Of a stretch of 25,357 bases of DNA, positions 1 to 8,997 are shown one piece after another. The stretch's first letter is position 1, and every line of letters starts with the position of its first letter. The stretch covers positions 1-25,357 of the forward strand of contig NZ_BMQN01000027.1 in assembly GCF_014648135.1 (NCBI RefSeq), written 5' to 3'. The notes beneath the pieces were generated by a model. It made no database searches, was not told the DNA's origin, and saw only the letters and a program-made list of their open reading frames with translations. The stretch comes from Deinococcus sedimenti (lineage in GTDB: Bacteria > Deinococcota > Deinococci > Deinococcales > Deinococcaceae). A program made the translations under genes and the position numbers.

Positions 1-2243
1 GTGGGAACGAGGTTCCCGAGGGTGGCGGTGAAGGCCGTGTCCGTCAGGCCCTGGGCGGGCGTGACATTCAGGGTGGGGGTGGGGACGCTCAGCGTCACGG
101 TGGCTGTGGCGGCGGTCCCGCCGTCTGGCGTGACCGTCACCGTCTGCGTCCCGGGGGCACTGTAGGTATGCGTGAAAGTCATGGCGGGGCCGGTGGCCGT
201 CAACCGCTCGGTAACCCCGGCGCCCCAGTCGATGGTGTAGGACACGCCCGTGAGCAGGCGACTGGCATTCAACGTGGCCGTCAGGGTGTCGGCGGTCAGG
301 GCCAGGATGGGCGCGCCGGGTCTGACGGTCGCCGGGGCCGTGGTGGGGTTCACACCCGGGGTCGTCAGTTCCACCTGGTAGGTCCCGGGCGCCGCGAACG
401 TGTGGGTCTGGGTGGCCTGCGTGCCCGTGGCGGTAAAGGTCACGGGCGCGGTACCGTCCTTCCAGTCCAGGGTGTACTGCAGGGTGGCGATCAGGTCCGC
501 CATAGCGGCCGTGACCGCCTGATCGGTGTCCACGACCGGCGGCGTGATGGTCAGTCTGGGTGGCGAGGCGGTCACAGACACGGCTTCGCTGGCGGCGGCG
601 CCACGGGTGGGCGTCACCGTCACCGTGTACGCGCCGGGTCTGGCGTAGGCGTGCGTGAGGGTCGTGGCCGGGCCCGTGGCGGTCAGTGGCTCGGGGGTTC
701 CCTCACCCCAGTTGACGGTGTAGGCCGCGCCCGTCACGAGATTCTGCACCTGAAGGGTAACCGTCAGGCCCTGTTGGGTATGGCTCAGAACAGGGGCAGG
801 CACCTGGACGGCCACGGTGGTGGTGCCCAGGGTCTGCCCACCGTTGGTCACGGTGATGGTGTAGTCCTGGGCCGCCGCGTAGGCGTGCGAGCGGGTGGTG
901 CTCGTCTGGCCGGTGATCCCGGTCTCGACGGTGCCGTCTCCCCAGTTCACGTCATAGGTGGCCCCCGGTTCCAGCCCGGACAGGGTCAGGACGACCTGCT
1001 GACCGGCCAGAGGCTGCTGGGGACTGGCGCTCAGGGTGACGGCTCCCAGCGTGGCGGTATAGGCAATCGTGCTCAGGATGCCGGTGGTCGTGGGTGAGGT
1101 CGGGCCGTACACGTTGATCGTGTAGGTGCCGGGTGCCGAGTAGGCGTGGCTCTGCACGATCGGAGCGCAGCAGACCCCGGAGACGGTCCGGGGCAGCGCA
1201 GTGGTCTGGCTGTCGCCCCAGTCGATGGTGTAGTCCGTGTCGCCCTGAAGGAGCCGCAGGGACAGGTCTGCCTGCAGGGCCGTGCCGGTGACCGAGAGCT
1301 GAGGCGGCGGAGTCTTGAGCGTCACCTGGATGGGACTGACCGTTGGCGCGGTGGTGACACTGACGGTGTACGTTCCATCCTTGACGTAGGTGTGCCTCAG
1401 GAGAAATTCCTGAGGTGCGCCGCCGGGGACTGTGAAGCTCTCCGAGGAGCCGTCGCCCCACGCCACGGTGTGGGTGCTGCCCGGCATCAGATCCTTGACC
1501 ACGACGGGCGTGACCGACAGCGACTCCGTCTGGTAGCCCTGAGGCACCCTGATGGTGGGGTCCAGGATCGTCACGGTTGACGTGCGCGTGGGGGCCGTGT
1601 AGGACGTGCCGGTCGCCACTGTCCCGATGGTATAGGTGCCTGCCTGGTTGTACGTGTGGTTGAACGTCCGGGTCGGCTGGCCGCTGACACCTCTCCACGA
1701 TTCACTCCCGCCGTCTCCCCAGTCCAGCCGGTAGTTGACGGTGGGCGCACTGTTGTAGAAGCTGTACGTGGCCGGCGCGCCCTTGTAGACATACGCCGGA
1801 TTCGTCGCGTCCGCTGTCAGTTTGGAAGGCGGGCTGAAGTTCTGAATGCTGTCGGTGTACACGTACGGAGTGCAGGTTCCCTGAATCTGGACGGACCAGT
1901 AGACGTCCGCCTTCAACACGCCGAGGTTGACGTAGCCCAGGTCACCAGGTGGGGTGTCGACGGTGTAATACCGGTACGTAATCGGATTGGTGTACTGCGC
2001 GAAGGCTACGTTAAATCGCTTCGACGTGCATCCTGAGGTATCCAGCACGCCGTACACTTCCTGGGCTTCTCCGCGAATCCGGGCAACGTCCTGACCCATG
2101 GGCGCCGATTCACCATCCGGCAACAGCGAGAAGCGCTGCGCACTCGCCAGGCCTCCTGTCAGGAACAGGGCCACGAGAACAAGCCGGAGTCCTGTCAGCC
2201 AATTGTGGGCCAGTCGTTCCCCTGGCCGCCAGTGTTGATTCAT
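1..2243 (-). CDS. Secreted PKD-repeat surface protein (3' end beyond window)
   Basis: An uninterrupted minus-strand frame starts at ATG 2243 and stays open to base 1, so at least 747 residues are encoded and the C-terminus is missing. GGAGG lies about 7 bases before the ATG. A signal peptide spans residues 1-36, with a hydrophobic core at 18-31 and a likely cut after ALASA-type sequence (ASA/Q). Residues 37-140 form a unique N-terminal domain with Cys72 and Cys124. Then come seven PKD (Ig-like) repeats about 78-92 residues apart, with WGDG-type turns beginning at residues 174, 261, 341, 433, 511, 593 and 672, each followed by an H-x-Y...G-x-Y-T strand motif. An eighth begins at the edge. The turn is degenerate in repeats 5-7 (NWGEG, DWKDG, DWGAG). 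PKD domains usually mediate extracellular protein or carbohydrate contacts. The gene starts 23 bases after the barrel gene at 2267-3700, so it is probably cotranscribed with it. Adhesin or surface-layer role is inference. Confidence 0.88.
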   Translation of the reverse strand, partial: MNQHWRPGERLAHNWLTGLRLVLVALFLTGGLASAQRFSLLPDGESAPMGQDVARIRGEAQEVYGVLDTSGCTSKRFNVAFAQYTNPITYRYYTVDTPPGDLGYVNLGVLKADVYWSVQIQGTCTPYVYTDSIQNFSPPSKLTADATNPAYVYKGAPATYSFYNSAPTVNYRLDWGDGGSESWRGVSGQPTRTFNHTYNQAGTYTIGTVATGTSYTAPTRTSTVTILDPTIRVPQGYQTESLSVTPVVVKDLMPGSTHTVAWGDGSSESFTVPGGAPQEFLLRHTYVKDGTYTVSVTTAPTVSPIQVTLKTPPPQLSVTGTALQADLSLRLLQGDTDYTIDWGDSQTTALPRTVSGVCCAPIVQSHAYSAPGTYTINVYGPTSPTTTGILSTIAYTATLGAVTLSASPQQPLAGQQVVLTLSGLEPGATYDVNWGDGTVETGITGQTSTTRSHAYAAAQDYTITVTNGGQTLGTTTVAVQVPAPVLSHTQQGLTVTLQVQNLVTGAAYTVNWGEGTPEPLTATGPATTLTHAYARPGAYTVTVTPTRGAAASEAVSVTASPPRLTITPPVVDTDQAVTAAMADLIATLQYTLDWKDGTAPVTFTATGTQATQTHTFAAPGTYQVELTTPGVNPTTAPATVRPGAPILALTADTLTATLNASRLLTGVSYTIDWGAGVTERLTATGPAMTFTHTYSAPGTQTVTVTPDGGTAATATVTLSVPTPTLNVTPAQGLTDTAFTATLGNLVP

Positions 2244-2266
2244 GGGTGTCCTCCACCGGTCCGCCA

Positions 2267-3700
2267 TCAGAAGCGGTACCGGAGTCCCGCGCCGTAGCGC
2301 AGTCGAGTGGGTGTGGTGGCGCTGGACCCGGGCTCGTACCGGACGCTGGCCGACACGTCGAAGTTCTTCTGGACGGCGTACGCGGCCGTCAGGTCGGCGG
2401 AGCCGCTGAGCTGCCATGGGCCGGGCGCGGCGGGCAGCCCGCCACTGGCGGGACCGGCATGCTGCGTGGCGTTCAGGGCGAGGGTGGTGGTCAGGTCGAG
2501 GTTCCCACCCCGGTACCCGAAGGTGCCCGAGGCGTAGGCGCTCTGGTTCAGGCCCTGCCGCCGGTACCCTGCGGACAGCGAGCCGAACATGGGCGCCGCC
2601 TGACTGCTCACGGACGCGCCGACACTGAGGGCCGGATCGGCGTTCGGGCGGGTGGTGAGTGACGTGTTCGCAGTGATGTACACCGAACCGAGTTTCCCGG
2701 AGGCGTCGGCCGCGTACGTCACGTCCCGCGTGGCGGGGGTGACCGAGGCGCTGCCGCCCAGGCTCAGGTTGGGGCTCACCGTGGTCCGCACCCGGCCACT
2801 CACGGTGTATCCGGGCGGGGTGACGCTCACGCCCGCACCGACGCTCAGTTTGCCTCTGGGCGTGCCGCTGCCCAGCAGGGCACTGGCGTCGTACTGCAGG
2901 TCCGCACTGGCGGTGGCGGGAGAGGTGGACGTGACGGTGGCCGTCCCGGACAGGGTCAGGTCGTCCCGCAGCGCCGCCTGGGCCGACGCGCCGACGCTCC
3001 AGCGGGTCTTGCCGTCCGCCACCGAGACGCTCGGACTGGCGGACACCGACAGGGACTTGCGGCGGTAGTTCAGGGCGCCCGACAGGCTGGCGCTCCGCTG
3101 ATCGCTGCTGAACGTACCGGCCCGGACGCCCACCTGCGTGGCCGATCCGGTCACGGAGCCCGTCAGCGTATCGGTGAACCGCACGCCCATGGTGGCCCCC
3201 CCGGTGTGCACCTGCGTGGACTGCGCGGGGGATTCGCTGCCGCTGTACGCGTAGTACGTCGACACCGACGAGATCGCCACGCCGCTCGGCGCCACGGTGG
3301 GTGAGTAGCTGTAACTGACCGTGCCGGACAGCGCCGTGGTGTCGCGGGCGCGGTCCACCTGACGTCGCGCCTGGACCTGCACGGCGTTCCGACCGGACGA
3401 GTACCGGGCCGTGACGCTCTGCTGCCGCGTGTCGGCGAGCAGGTCCGCGCCGTACTGGGCGGTCCCACCACCCGACGACTGAATCCTGAACTGCACGTTG
3501 ACCGCGTCCAGGAACGTCTGGGGCGCCTGGACACTGTAGAACCTGACGTGAAACTCACCGCTGGCGCCGGCGTGACCGGCGAGCGCGAACACGCCGCACA
3601 GCGCCAGGCGAGCGGCGGCGCCGACTGAGGCAGTGGGCACCGGGAAGGGCAGGTGGGGCGACCGTGAAAACCACGTGGGCGCAGTGGAAGATGAGTTCAA
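2267..3700 (-). CDS. Outer-membrane beta-barrel-like protein
   Basis: The frame extends up to ATG 3844, but its first 48 residues do not look like a secreted N-terminus. I prefer TTG 3700, which has AAAGGA 8 bases upstream (3709-3714) and gives a 477-aa protein with a hydrophobic segment (ALCGVFALAGHAGA) near residues 33-47 that can serve as a signal peptide. The mature protein is almost entirely alternating Ser/Thr/Ala/Gly-rich beta-strands, with many short amphipathic segments such as LSGTVSYSYSP and LSVGAGVSVTP. It ends in an aromatic strand, YGAGLRYRF, with a C-terminal Phe typical of outer-membrane barrels. The PKD-repeat gene follows after 23 bases, so the barrel could anchor or export it; that pairing is inference. 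I do not recognise a named family. The start codon is the least certain part: ATG 3844 and GTG 3640 are alternatives. Confidence 0.75.
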   Translation of the reverse strand: MNSSSTAPTWFSRSPHLPFPVPTASVGAAARLALCGVFALAGHAGASGEFHVRFYSVQAPQTFLDAVNVQFRIQSSGGGTAQYGADLLADTRQQSVTARYSSGRNAVQVQARRQVDRARDTTALSGTVSYSYSPTVAPSGVAISSVSTYYAYSGSESPAQSTQVHTGGATMGVRFTDTLTGSVTGSATQVGVRAGTFSSDQRSASLSGALNYRRKSLSVSASPSVSVADGKTRWSVGASAQAALRDDLTLSGTATVTSTSPATASADLQYDASALLGSGTPRGKLSVGAGVSVTPPGYTVSGRVRTTVSPNLSLGGSASVTPATRDVTYAADASGKLGSVYITANTSLTTRPNADPALSVGASVSSQAAPMFGSLSAGYRRQGLNQSAYASGTFGYRGGNLDLTTTLALNATQHAGPASGGLPAAPGPWQLSGSADLTAAYAVQKNFDVSASVRYEPGSSATTPTRLRYGAGLRYRF

Positions 3701-3708
3701 CTTGTCCG

Positions 3709-3714
3709 TCCTTT
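3709..3714 (-). promoter_or_regulatory. Ribosome binding site favouring the TTG 3700 start
   Basis: On the minus strand AAAGGA sits 8 bases before TTG 3700. No comparable site precedes ATG 3844 or GTG 3640. This is the main reason for shortening the barrel protein's reading frame. Confidence 0.45.
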
Positions 3715-4074
3715 GGCAGGCCTCCAGTCGGACGTCCTGGCCAGGACCGTGCGCCCCGCAATTGAGAGTGCGCTGGGTCAACTGCTGAAGGTTGGCCGCA
3801 GTCTGACAAGCCAGGCGTAAAGAAAGCGTAAAGAAGCAGCTCATCGCTCAGATCGGCCCTGACGAGCTCCGCTGTCCCATCATGAGTCGCCCCGGCCCTG
3901 GCGCCGACCCTCACCGCTGTCAACCGCCGAAGGACCGGACCGCCCCCGAGTTGCATCGAGAGCTCAGGCCTGTGCTCTGGGCTGCAGCGCGGCAGAGTGA
4001 ACCTCTCCAGCGGTTGTCAGTTCCGTCGAAGGGCCAACGCCACACCCTTGCACTCCACGTCCAACCGCATGAAG

Positions 4075-4102
4075 CAACTCCTCCCCGGTTCGGGAGGAGT
4101 TG
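4075..4102 (-). terminator. Perfect 11-bp hairpin after the 563-aa gene
   Basis: CAACTCCTCCC pairs perfectly with GGGAGGAGTTG across a 6-base loop, 32 bases past the stop codon at 4135. No uninterrupted U-tract follows on the minus strand (only TTGCTTC), so it may act as a Rho-assisted terminator or protect the 3' end. The position after the last gene of the three-gene unit supports a termination role. Confidence 0.6.
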
Positions 4103-4134
4103 GGAGAACAGCGCGGCGGGTCGCCGCGGGCGGA

Positions 4135-5826
4135 TCACTTCACCTGCGCGATGAAACACACCTCCACGGTGGTGTTCGCGCTGTTGAACGGCAGGATGCT
4201 GACGGTCAGTTTCTGGCCCTGAACCGCCGTGCCGAACGCCTGGTAACTGGGCGTGCCCCCGTTGCGGGTGATCTTCAGGTCCTGGCCTGCGCCGTACCCC
4301 TGCGTGGCGCTACCCGTGACGAAACTCAGGGGAGCTTCCAGCGTGTCGGTGATGGTGGCGGCCGTCGCCGGTGCGTACCCGACGCCGGGATGCGTCGCCG
4401 TGATGCAGTACTCGATCAGATCCTTGGGTTTGGCATTGACGGTCGCGGTGCCGAGCGTCCCGTTCGGGTACAGCCGCTGGCGTTTGACGTTGGTGCCCGA
4501 GATCGGATCGTTCACGAGCAGCGCAGCAGTCGCGTTCGAGCCGTACGTTCCTGCGGTCGTTCGCAGGCTTCCACCCGGAATGATGTTCGTCTTCTGTCCT
4601 CGGGTGGTGCCCGTGACGGTCAGGGTGACCGTGCAACTACTGCCACTCTGGGGCACGCGGGTGCCAGTCGGAATCGTGACGCTGCCGGAGTTCGCGGCGG
4701 CTGTGATGATGGGTGTGCCGCCGCTGCTGCTGACGCAGGTGGTGCTGACATTTGGCGTGCTGGCCACCGTCACGCCAGAGGGAAGCGAATCGGTCAGGTC
4801 GGCTAGCAGGTAGGACGGACTGGGGTTGCCGCTGGAGAGCGTCAGGGTCAGGGTAGCGTTCTGGCCGGTCCGAATGGTGGTGGGTGATGAGTTGGGTGTG
4901 GTCGAGAACGCCTTGCTCACGATTGGAACATCAGGGAGGACGGCGCAGTCAGACAAATCAGTAAACCCGTTGCTGTTCGTTCCGAGGTCGGTGATCTGTC
5001 CATTTGCTGTGTTCAATTGACCGAACCCACCTCCGCCAGTTTTCGTGTAACTCAGGTAGACCGCGTTGTTGAGTGGGCTGATGCTGATGCCGTTGACAGA
5101 TTTGACTGCCATGGCAGCGCCGCTCAGAGACAGACGAACGGCTGTACCATCCACGTTTGTTATCGATGTGGCGCCGACAGCGGGGATGGTGCCGAAATCC
5201 ATGTAATAGGCTTGACCACTGCTGGCAACACCCCGATCTGCATCAATGGCAAGATACATTTTCCCGGCGAACGCAATAATATCACCAGAGGTTGTGGTTG
5301 TGCCGGCATTGGTTGCATCTGTTTTGCTGATTGATGCTCCAGCCGAATCGCGACCTGTAATGTTGATGGATATATTTGAAACAATTGATTTTGAAACCGT
5401 ATCGACCTCTTTGATGGTGTAGTCGTTGTACATGATGAAGAGGCGCGGTTTGCTTTGCGTGTTGTCAAAAGTCGCCCCCACTGCCGATGCGGTGTATAGG
5501 CTATTGATCACGACCGTGGATGTACGATTGACCGTGTCAAATTGCACCAGATTGTTGGTGGTCCGGTCGATGTAATAGAGGGTGCCATCGGAAGGACTGA
5601 GAGCAAGGGCGTTGGCTGTCGTCAGGCCATTGAGTGCACTGATGCTATTGAAGACACCAGTATCCGTGTTGACCCATCCGATGTTCGGGGTCGCAGCGGC
5701 ATCAATGCCGTACAGAGCAGTACAACCCGACGCTGCATAAGCTTCCGAGAGTGACAGTGAGGCGACCGCACACAACACCGTGCGCAGGAGCGTCACAGCC
5801 TTGCGACCTTCTTTGCTTCGCATCAT
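4135..5826 (-). CDS. Secreted protein: propeller-like N-half plus DUF7933/DUF11-type C-half
   Basis: 563 aa. The ATG at 5826 abuts the TAA of the upstream barrel gene directly (TAAATG), with AAGGG about 7-9 bases upstream; a second ATG follows at 5823. A signal peptide covers residues 1-32 (basic start, hydrophobic core, cut near AYAA/S). Residues 35-295 carry repeated blade-like segments such as LALSPSDGTLYYIDRTTNNL and ISPLNNAVYLSY, typical of beta-propeller surface proteins. Residues 300-440 resemble the DUF7933 Ig-like domain (VSKAFSTTP start, two Cys in the strands). Residues 445-563 resemble a DUF11 domain with the KPKDLIEYCI motif and end in FIAQVK. The part encoding the propeller (about 4929-5826) is markedly poorer in G+C than everything around it, while the C-half has normal composition. 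This suggests a domain acquired or replaced by recombination. Ligand or role is unknown. Confidence 0.87.
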   Translation of the reverse strand: MMRSKEGRKAVTLLRTVLCAVASLSLSEAYAASGCTALYGIDAAATPNIGWVNTDTGVFNSISALNGLTTANALALSPSDGTLYYIDRTTNNLVQFDTVNRTSTVVINSLYTASAVGATFDNTQSKPRLFIMYNDYTIKEVDTVSKSIVSNISINITGRDSAGASISKTDATNAGTTTTSGDIIAFAGKMYLAIDADRGVASSGQAYYMDFGTIPAVGATSITNVDGTAVRLSLSGAAMAVKSVNGISISPLNNAVYLSYTKTGGGGFGQLNTANGQITDLGTNSNGFTDLSDCAVLPDVPIVSKAFSTTPNSSPTTIRTGQNATLTLTLSSGNPSPSYLLADLTDSLPSGVTVASTPNVSTTCVSSSGGTPIITAAANSGSVTIPTGTRVPQSGSSCTVTLTVTGTTRGQKTNIIPGGSLRTTAGTYGSNATAALLVNDPISGTNVKRQRLYPNGTLGTATVNAKPKDLIEYCITATHPGVGYAPATAATITDTLEAPLSFVTGSATQGYGAGQDLKITRNGGTPSYQAFGTAVQGQKLTVSILPFNSANTTVEVCFIAQVK

Positions 5827-8800
5827 TTATTTCCCTTCCGTGTGATCGGTGTCGTCGAGCAGGAAGTCCAGGCGCAGGTACGCGCCGGGCCGGGTGGGTT
5901 CGGCCGTGATGGGGGTGAAGCCGCCCACGTTGTAGCCGAGGGTGAGCATGGCGGGCGTGGCGAAACGCCAGGAGCCTTCCAGGGCGTAGGCGTGGGCGCT
6001 CAGGCCACTCTGGGTGTACAGCCCGCGGTACGCGGCGCCCAGCGCGAGGTCCTGCGTGAACCAGTACCGTCCGGCGAGGACGCCCTGGGCGGTCGCGTTG
6101 CCGGGGTCGGTGCTCTTGATGAGCGCGGCGAGGCCCAGGCGGACGTCGCCCCGGCCGGGGTTGACGGTGACGTTCGCTTCGGCGGTCACGTCGCTGCCGC
6201 GTTTGTCCTGGGCGTACTGGCCGGCGCGGACGCGCAGGTAGGCGGCGGCGTTCCACTGCTCTCCGCGGTACGTGGCGCCGAGGGCGTAGCGGTGCCCGGC
6301 GCCGGTGGTGGTGAAGGTGCTGAGGCCGTCGGCGGTGACGCCCCAGGGGGTCCGCAGGCGCTCGCCGGCGCGGGAGACGGAGAAGCGTACGGAGGTGCTG
6401 GGACCGCTGCGGTCGTCGCGGCTGAGGTCCACGCCGGCGGTGGCGACGGTGTTCGGGTCGGTGTAGCGCAGGTCGCCGGTCAGGGTCTGCGTGCCGGGCA
6501 CGACCGTCAGGGTGCCGCCGACGTTCAGGCGGGGGGTGACGGGGAAGGTGGCCGAGACGCTGCCGCGCACCTCGCCGTCCCGGTCGTTGACGGTGGGCAG
6601 GCCGTACTCGAGGGCGGCGGTGTACGGTCCGGCGCGGCCTTCCAGGACGGCGCGGGCGCGGACGGTGAACGTGCCGCCGGTCAGCGTGCCCGACACCTTG
6701 GTGCCCACGGCGAGTTCCGTGCCGGGGGGCATGCGTTCAGGGAGTGGGACCTTGCGGGTGACCTGCGCGCTGTACTGGCCGTTGGCGGAGGTGAGTTGTT
6801 GCTGGGCGCTCAGGGTGGTCGTCCAGGGTCCGGCGGTCCAGCGGGCTCCGGCGGTGACGCCGGTGCCGCTCAGGTCGCCGGTGCCGGTGAACAGCCCGGC
6901 GGTGTATTCGCTGGTGCGGGTGGGGGTGTACACGGCGCCGACGCTGCCGCGCACGCCGAAGCTGGCGTCGCTGGTCTGCGCGCGGAGGCCGGCCTGGACG
7001 CTGAACGTGTCGCTCAGGGGTGCGCGGGCGGTGACGTTCACGGTGGAGCCGGGCGTGCCGGTGGCGGTGTAGCCGGTGAAGCCGGGCGTTTCGTGCGTGG
7101 CGGCGACGCTCACGCTGCCGCGGGGGCTGGCGGCGTCGGCGGTCACTTCGGCGCGTGTGCCGCTGGTGTTGAACGCGGCGCGGGCGTCCACGTGCAGCGT
7201 GCGGGGGCCCTGGCTGTCGGTGGCCACGTAGTGCACGCCGTACGTGAGGCGCTCGGCGCCGCTGGCGGTGGCGTTCAGGTGGACACCGGCGGCGCTGGTG
7301 GTGGTCAGCTCTCCGCGGGTGGTGGTGTGGGTCACGGCCAGCTGCGCGTGCGGGGTGACCTGCCGCGCGGCGGTGGGGCCGCGTGCGATGAGCTGCTGGG
7401 TGGTGTCCGTGTCGGGCGCGGGGAACAGCGGGCGGGTGAAGGTGATGAGGCCCTCGGCGTCGATCACGTAATCCCGCCCGGAGACGAGGCGCGTGTCGCG
7501 GGGCACGCCGCCGCGGGTGACGCGCAGCGTGAGTTGCGCGCGGGCCGGGTCGAGTTCGGCGGGCAGCTGCGCCAGTCGGGTGCCGTTGATCGGGACGGTC
7601 ACGTCGAGGATGGAGCCCGCGTAGGGCGCGGCGGTCAGGTGCACCTGCGTCGCGCCCTTGGTGACGACGTTCAGGGCGTCGCCGAGCACGGGCGCGCCGA
7701 AGACCGGGTCGGTGGCGGCGTTGCGGGCATACACGGCGGTCACGTCCGGATGGTCGAAGCGGGCCGCGACGGGGCCGTCGGCCTGCAGTGGACGGGTGTT
7801 CCGGCTGGCGTCGCCCAGGCTGGGGAAGCGCACCTCGGCGGGCGTGTCGGTGTGCGCGCCGCTGGAGTCCACGACGGCGGTGAGCTGCCCGCCCAGGATG
7901 GGCGCTTCGATGGTGGCGCGGCCTTCGCCGTTGGCGTCGTTCGTCTGGCCCAGGCCGCTGATCGTGCCGCTGACGAGCGCGACGACCGTGCGCCGCTCGC
8001 GGGCGGTCACGGTGAGGTCCAGCGTGACGGGGTGGTTGTTCACGTCGAGGGTCAGGCGGGCGGGGCCGGGGGTGCTGGTGGGCGCGAAGGTCAGCGTGGC
8101 GCGGCCACCGTCGAGCCGCAGCTGATGCCCGGCCTGGGCGGGGTCGCCGTCCGGCGTGATCAGCGTGAGCGGTCCGGTGTCGGTGACGGTCAGGGTCGGC
8201 ACGACGGTGGGTCGGCCCTGGGCGTCGGTCACGTCGAGCGTGACGGTCAGGGGCGTGAAGCCGTCGGCGAGCAGCGCCGAGCGGAGCAGGCGGGCGCTGG
8301 CGGCCACGCCGGCGACGGTGACGGTGACGCTGTCCTGCCCGGCCGGGGTGACGGCGGTGATGGTGTTCTCGCCCGGCTGGAGGGGCAGGGCGATGTACTC
8401 GCGGGTGGTCAGGCCGGTGCCGCTGTTGTCCACCCGCCGGCCGATCTGGGTGTCGGGGACGGCCTGACCGTTGACGAGCAGGGTGAACGGGCCGTTCAGC
8501 TCGCTGACGGTGGTGACGTTCGTGCTGGAGCGGCCGAGCGGGGCCGGTCCGGTGGAGGGGAACTGGATGATCCCGTCGCGGGGGGCCACGTCGGCTTCGG
8601 TCGCGGCGGCCGCGGGCGTCTGGAACGCACTGGTGCCGGCCAGGGTGTCGGTCAGGCCGGTGTCGTACTGCACGGCCACGCCGAGCTGGTCGGCCGGTAC
8701 GGGGGCGTTGAAGGTCAGGGTCAGGGTGGTGCCGGGGTTGGGCACGGTCCAGCGGAGCAGGTCGCCGTCGGCGGCGGGCGTGTAGGTGGCCGCGCCGATC

Positions 8801-8997
8801 TGCACGGCGGTCACGCCCGTGCTGGCCGGAACGGTGAATTGCGCCTGCTGCACGCGGCCGGGCAGGGTGACGGTCAGGCGCTGGTCGCCGCTGGCCTGGT
8901 GGTCGCCGGGGCGGGGTTCGGGCGCGTCGGTGGTGGTCTGTGCTGCGGCGAGGCCGCTGAGCAGCAGGCTGGTGAGCAGCAGCGTGCCGGGTTTCAT
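5827..8997 (-). CDS. Large outer-membrane barrel protein of a DUF11 locus
   Basis: 1056 aa. The ATG overlaps the TGA of the upstream DUF11 gene by four bases (ATGA), and GAGGAGGTGA lies about 9 bases upstream, indicating translational coupling. The signal peptide is residues 1-20 (cut at AAAQ/T). Residues about 30-330 look like Ig-like domains, including a segment beginning LNGPFTLLVNGQAVPD. Residues about 335-550 carry further beta-rich domains, with a stretch near VALVSGTISGLGQT resembling a carboxypeptidase-regulatory-like fold. From about 555 to the end there are many amphipathic strands. The closing segment, GYNVGGF followed about 14 residues later by AYLRLDFLLD, resembles the last strands of barrels at the C-terminus of DUF11/SdrD-like proteins in Gram-negative-type bacteria. 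It is likely an outer-membrane anchor or channel for the secreted proteins encoded on either side; that role is inference. A 1095-codon open frame on the opposite strand is a high-G+C artefact. Confidence 0.87.
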   Translation of the reverse strand: MKPGTLLLTSLLLSGLAAAQTTTDAPEPRPGDHQASGDQRLTVTLPGRVQQAQFTVPASTGVTAVQIGAATYTPAADGDLLRWTVPNPGTTLTLTFNAPVPADQLGVAVQYDTGLTDTLAGTSAFQTPAAAATEADVAPRDGIIQFPSTGPAPLGRSSTNVTTVSELNGPFTLLVNGQAVPDTQIGRRVDNSGTGLTTREYIALPLQPGENTITAVTPAGQDSVTVTVAGVAASARLLRSALLADGFTPLTVTLDVTDAQGRPTVVPTLTVTDTGPLTLITPDGDPAQAGHQLRLDGGRATLTFAPTSTPGPARLTLDVNNHPVTLDLTVTARERRTVVALVSGTISGLGQTNDANGEGRATIEAPILGGQLTAVVDSSGAHTDTPAEVRFPSLGDASRNTRPLQADGPVAARFDHPDVTAVYARNAATDPVFGAPVLGDALNVVTKGATQVHLTAAPYAGSILDVTVPINGTRLAQLPAELDPARAQLTLRVTRGGVPRDTRLVSGRDYVIDAEGLITFTRPLFPAPDTDTTQQLIARGPTAARQVTPHAQLAVTHTTTRGELTTTSAAGVHLNATASGAERLTYGVHYVATDSQGPRTLHVDARAAFNTSGTRAEVTADAASPRGSVSVAATHETPGFTGYTATGTPGSTVNVTARAPLSDTFSVQAGLRAQTSDASFGVRGSVGAVYTPTRTSEYTAGLFTGTGDLSGTGVTAGARWTAGPWTTTLSAQQQLTSANGQYSAQVTRKVPLPERMPPGTELAVGTKVSGTLTGGTFTVRARAVLEGRAGPYTAALEYGLPTVNDRDGEVRGSVSATFPVTPRLNVGGTLTVVPGTQTLTGDLRYTDPNTVATAGVDLSRDDRSGPSTSVRFSVSRAGERLRTPWGVTADGLSTFTTTGAGHRYALGATYRGEQWNAAAYLRVRAGQYAQDKRGSDVTAEANVTVNPGRGDVRLGLAALIKSTDPGNATAQGVLAGRYWFTQDLALGAAYRGLYTQSGLSAHAYALEGSWRFATPAMLTLGYNVGGFTPITAEPTRPGAYLRLDFLLDDTDHTEGK

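Larger units (their letters stand above)
3701..4134. other. Intergenic region between two minus-strand envelope units
   Basis: About 430 bases with no convincing gene on either strand; short open frames here lack ribosome sites and coding-like composition. It should contain the end of the 563-aa gene's transcript (hairpin at 4075-4102) and the promoter of the barrel/PKD pair. Near 3815-3835 the minus strand has two CTTTACG-type repeats 11 bases apart and a TTGTCA that could be a -35 element, but I see no convincing -10 partner. Confidence 0.5.

Noticed and set aside
952..1698. 248-codon minus-strand frame inside the PKD gene
   Set aside because: It is in a different frame from the PKD repeats; the true frame has a signal peptide and repeats and is open to the window edge.
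3882..4154. 90-codon plus-strand open frame covering the hairpin at 4075-4102
   Set aside because: No ribosome site, no domain, and it overlaps the end of the 563-aa gene.
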